A stretch of 43,992 nucleotides of DNA. Source: an uncultured Clostridia bacterium. GTDB lineage: Bacteria > Bacillota > Clostridia > Christensenellales > Aristaeellaceae. The notes below the pieces were generated by a model. The model did not search any database. It saw only the letters and a program-made list of their open reading frames with translations, and had not been told where the DNA came from. The position numbers and the translations under genes are program-made. Where the stretch lies: the NCBI GenBank assembly GCA_946538975.1, contig CAMNHF010000007.1, positions 1-43,992 of the forward strand, in the 5' to 3' direction. This document shows, piece by piece, positions 42,494-43,992 of the stretch (positions are counted from its first letter, which is position 1; each line of letters begins with the position of its first letter).

Positions 42494-43429
42494 TTACGCC
42501 TTGGCGCCGGCCATCGCGGCGATTTCCGCGGCCAGGTCGTCCTTGCGCTTTTCGATGCCCTCACCGCGCTCGAAGCGGGCGAAGCGCAGGATGCGGACGG
42601 GGCTGCCGGCCTTCTTGGCGATCTCGGCCATGAGGCCCTTGATGTCCTTGTCGCTGTCCTTCACGAACGCCTGGTCCAGCAGGACGACTTCCTTGTAGTA
42701 CTTCTCGATCTGGCCGTCCACGATGCGGTCGACGATCTTCTCGGGCTTGCCGCTCTCGATGGCCTTGGCCCGCTGGATCTCACGTTCGCGCTCCAGCTTC
42801 TCGGTGTCGACTTCCTCGCGGCTGACAGCCTCGGGCTTGGCCGCGGCGATCTGCAGGGCCACGTCGTGCGCGAAGGCAGCGATGTCGGCGTTGTCACGGC
42901 CGGCCTCGTCGGTGCCGATTTCCACCAGCACGCCGACCTTGCCGCCCATGTGGATGTAGGCGGACACGACGCCCTCGGTCTTGTAGCGGACGAAGCGGCG
43001 CACGGAGATCTTCTCGCCGATGGCCACGGTCGCTTCGCTGACCAGGTCGGAGATGGTCTTGGAGGGATCGTCGACGAAGGGCTGCGCCATCAGGGCATCC
43101 ACGTCGGCGGGATCGCACTTGGCGATGTGCTTGGCCACGTTGTTGGCGAAGGCCAGGAAGTTGTCGGTCTTGGCGACGAAGTCGGTCTCGCAGTTGACTT
43201 CCACCAGCACGCCGGTGCAGCCGCACTCGGTGACGTAGCTGGTCACGACGCCCTCAGCGGCGACGCGGCCGGCCTTCTTGGCGGCCTGGGCCAGTCCCTT
43301 TTCGCGCAGCCAGTCGATGGCCTTTTCCATATCGCCGTCGGAAGCCAGCAGGGCCTTCTTGCAGTCCATCATGCCGGCGTTGGTGCGCTCGCGCAGATCC
43401 TTGACCATCGCAGCGGTAACCTGAGCCAT
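42494..43429 (-). CDS. tsf: translation elongation factor Ts
   Basis: Guanine-nucleotide exchange factor for EF-Tu, 311 aa. The N-terminal UBA-like domain reads [24 protein letters not shown] (core [13 protein letters not shown]), and [10 protein letters not shown] carries the TDFV motif that contacts EF-Tu. Two core subdomains follow ([12 protein letters not shown]). The ATG at 43429 (MAQVTA) is favoured because the GAGAGGA site touches the ATG at 43438 but is nine bases from this one. It follows rpsB, the universal order. Confidence 0.96.
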   Translation of the reverse strand: MAQVTAAMVKDLRERTNAGMMDCKKALLASDGDMEKAIDWLREKGLAQAAKKAGRVAAEGVVTSYVTECGCTGVLVEVNCETDFVAKTDNFLAFANNVAKHIAKCDPADVDALMAQPFVDDPSKTISDLVSEATVAIGEKISVRRFVRYKTEGVVSAYIHMGGKVGVLVEIGTDEAGRDNADIAAFAHDVALQIAAAKPEAVSREEVDTEKLEREREIQRAKAIESGKPEKIVDRIVDGQIEKYYKEVVLLDQAFVKDSDKDIKGLMAEIAKKAGSPVRILRFARFERGEGIEKRKDDLAAEIAAMAGAKA

Positions 43430-43485
43430 ATCAATCATTCCTCTCTTTTCACATTTCGGGAACGGGGCGGGATGATTCCGCCTTC

Positions 43486-43992
43486 TTATTCGGCCTTTTC
43501 GGCGTCGTTCTGCTCGCCCTGACGGCCTTCCAGCACGGCGTCGGCCATCTTGCCGGCGATCAGCTTGACCGCGCGGATGGCGTCGTCATTGCCGGGGATG
43601 ACATAGTCGATCTCGTCCGGGTCGCAGTTGGTGTCCACGATGCCCACGATCGGGATGCCCAGCTTGCGGGCCTCGCTCACGGCGATGTGCTCCTTGCGGG
43701 GATCCACGACGAACATGCAGCCCGGCAGGCCCTTCATCTCACGGATGCCGCCCAGGTTGGCTTCCAGCTTTTCGCGCTCGGCCACCAGCTTGGCGACTTC
43801 CTTCTTGGGCAGCACCTCGAACTTGCCGTCGCGCTCCATCTTGTCGATGGTGTTCAGGCGGTTGATGCGGGTGCGGATCGTGCGGAAGTTGGTCAGCATG
43901 CCGCCCAGCCAGCGGTTGTTGACGTAGAACATGTTGCAGCGCTTGGCCTCGGACTCGATGGACTCCTGGGCCTGCTTCTTGGTGCCGACGAA
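43486..43992 (-). CDS. rpsB: 30S ribosomal protein S2 (5' end beyond window)
   Basis: The C-terminal 168 residues of S2; the frame is open to the window edge, so the start lies outside. Seen are [22 protein letters not shown], the L-GGI-EM block and the nucleotide-fold-like [23 protein letters not shown] (core [12 protein letters not shown]). The tail [14 protein letters not shown] is short and charged. Upstream of tsf with a 56-base gap. Confidence 0.95.
   Translation of the reverse strand, partial: FVGTKKQAQESIESEAKRCNMFYVNNRWLGGMLTNFRTIRTRINRLNTIDKMERDGKFEVLPKKEVAKLVAEREKLEANLGGIREMKGLPGCMFVVDPRKEHIAVSEARKLGIPIVGIVDTNCDPDEIDYVIPGNDDAIRAVKLIAGKMADAVLEGRQGEQNDAEKAE

Overview
The window is GC-rich chromosomal DNA from a Gram-positive, low-redox-style gut or rumen bacterium, most likely a Clostridia-class Bacillota. 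The inference rests on a murB-rapZ-whiA-HPr(Crh-like) cluster, a T-box leader in front of tyrS, a cdaA-cdaR pair, a PrsA-type foldase, AGGAGG ribosome binding sites and sigma-A promoters with 17-base spacers. Plant-polysaccharide use is indicated by a GH27 alpha-galactosidase, a GH105 unsaturated galacturonyl hydrolase and uxaA-uxaB-uxaC. I could not place the species.

Layout. 185-336: tRNA-Gln(CUG) and tRNA-Glu(CUC). 466-1862: alpha-galactosidase and a Cys4 small protein. 2227-7944: glnS, a three-gene cassette (DUF3990 ADP-ribosyltransferase-like protein plus two small partners), gltX, an ECF transporter S component and a secreted phosphodiester-glycosidase-like protein. 8018-13837: galacturonate regulon, with uxaBA divergent from a LacI regulator and uxaC, and operator-like palindromes just downstream of both promoters. 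14002-16529: small membrane protein and a eukaryotic-type (GH13_8) branching enzyme. 16705-19773: murB, rapZ, whiA and a Crh-like HPr protein. 19847-23547: pepC, an AAA ATPase and T-box-controlled tyrS. 23623-30394: accessory region with a WG-repeat secreted protein, a P-loop kinase-like protein, a secreted caspase with an EF-hand, a parvulin foldase and an AT-rich polytopic membrane protein. 30479-36007 (minus): GH105, an RsmF-like methyltransferase, a membrane protein, cdaR and cdaA. 36383-41796 (minus): a BspA-like LRR protein and a heterodimeric ABC exporter. 42189-43992: a small membrane protein, then tsf and partial rpsB on the minus strand.

The strongest unexplained signals are non-coding. 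(1) Two unrelated AT-rich genes (23798-24550 minus; 29093-30202 plus) lie between the same two flanks: a ~98-bp promoter repeat upstream and a ~98-bp hairpin repeat downstream, in the same order and orientation relative to the gene. This looks like a gene-cassette arrangement. (2) A family of six long-hairpin intergenic repeats has stems kept by compensatory changes, a conserved unpaired C, and one orientation wherever it can be read. (3) The DUF3990 cassette, joined by two GTGA overlaps between glnS and gltX, is a candidate toxin-antitoxin or ADP-ribosylation module. All alignments were done by eye without database searches.
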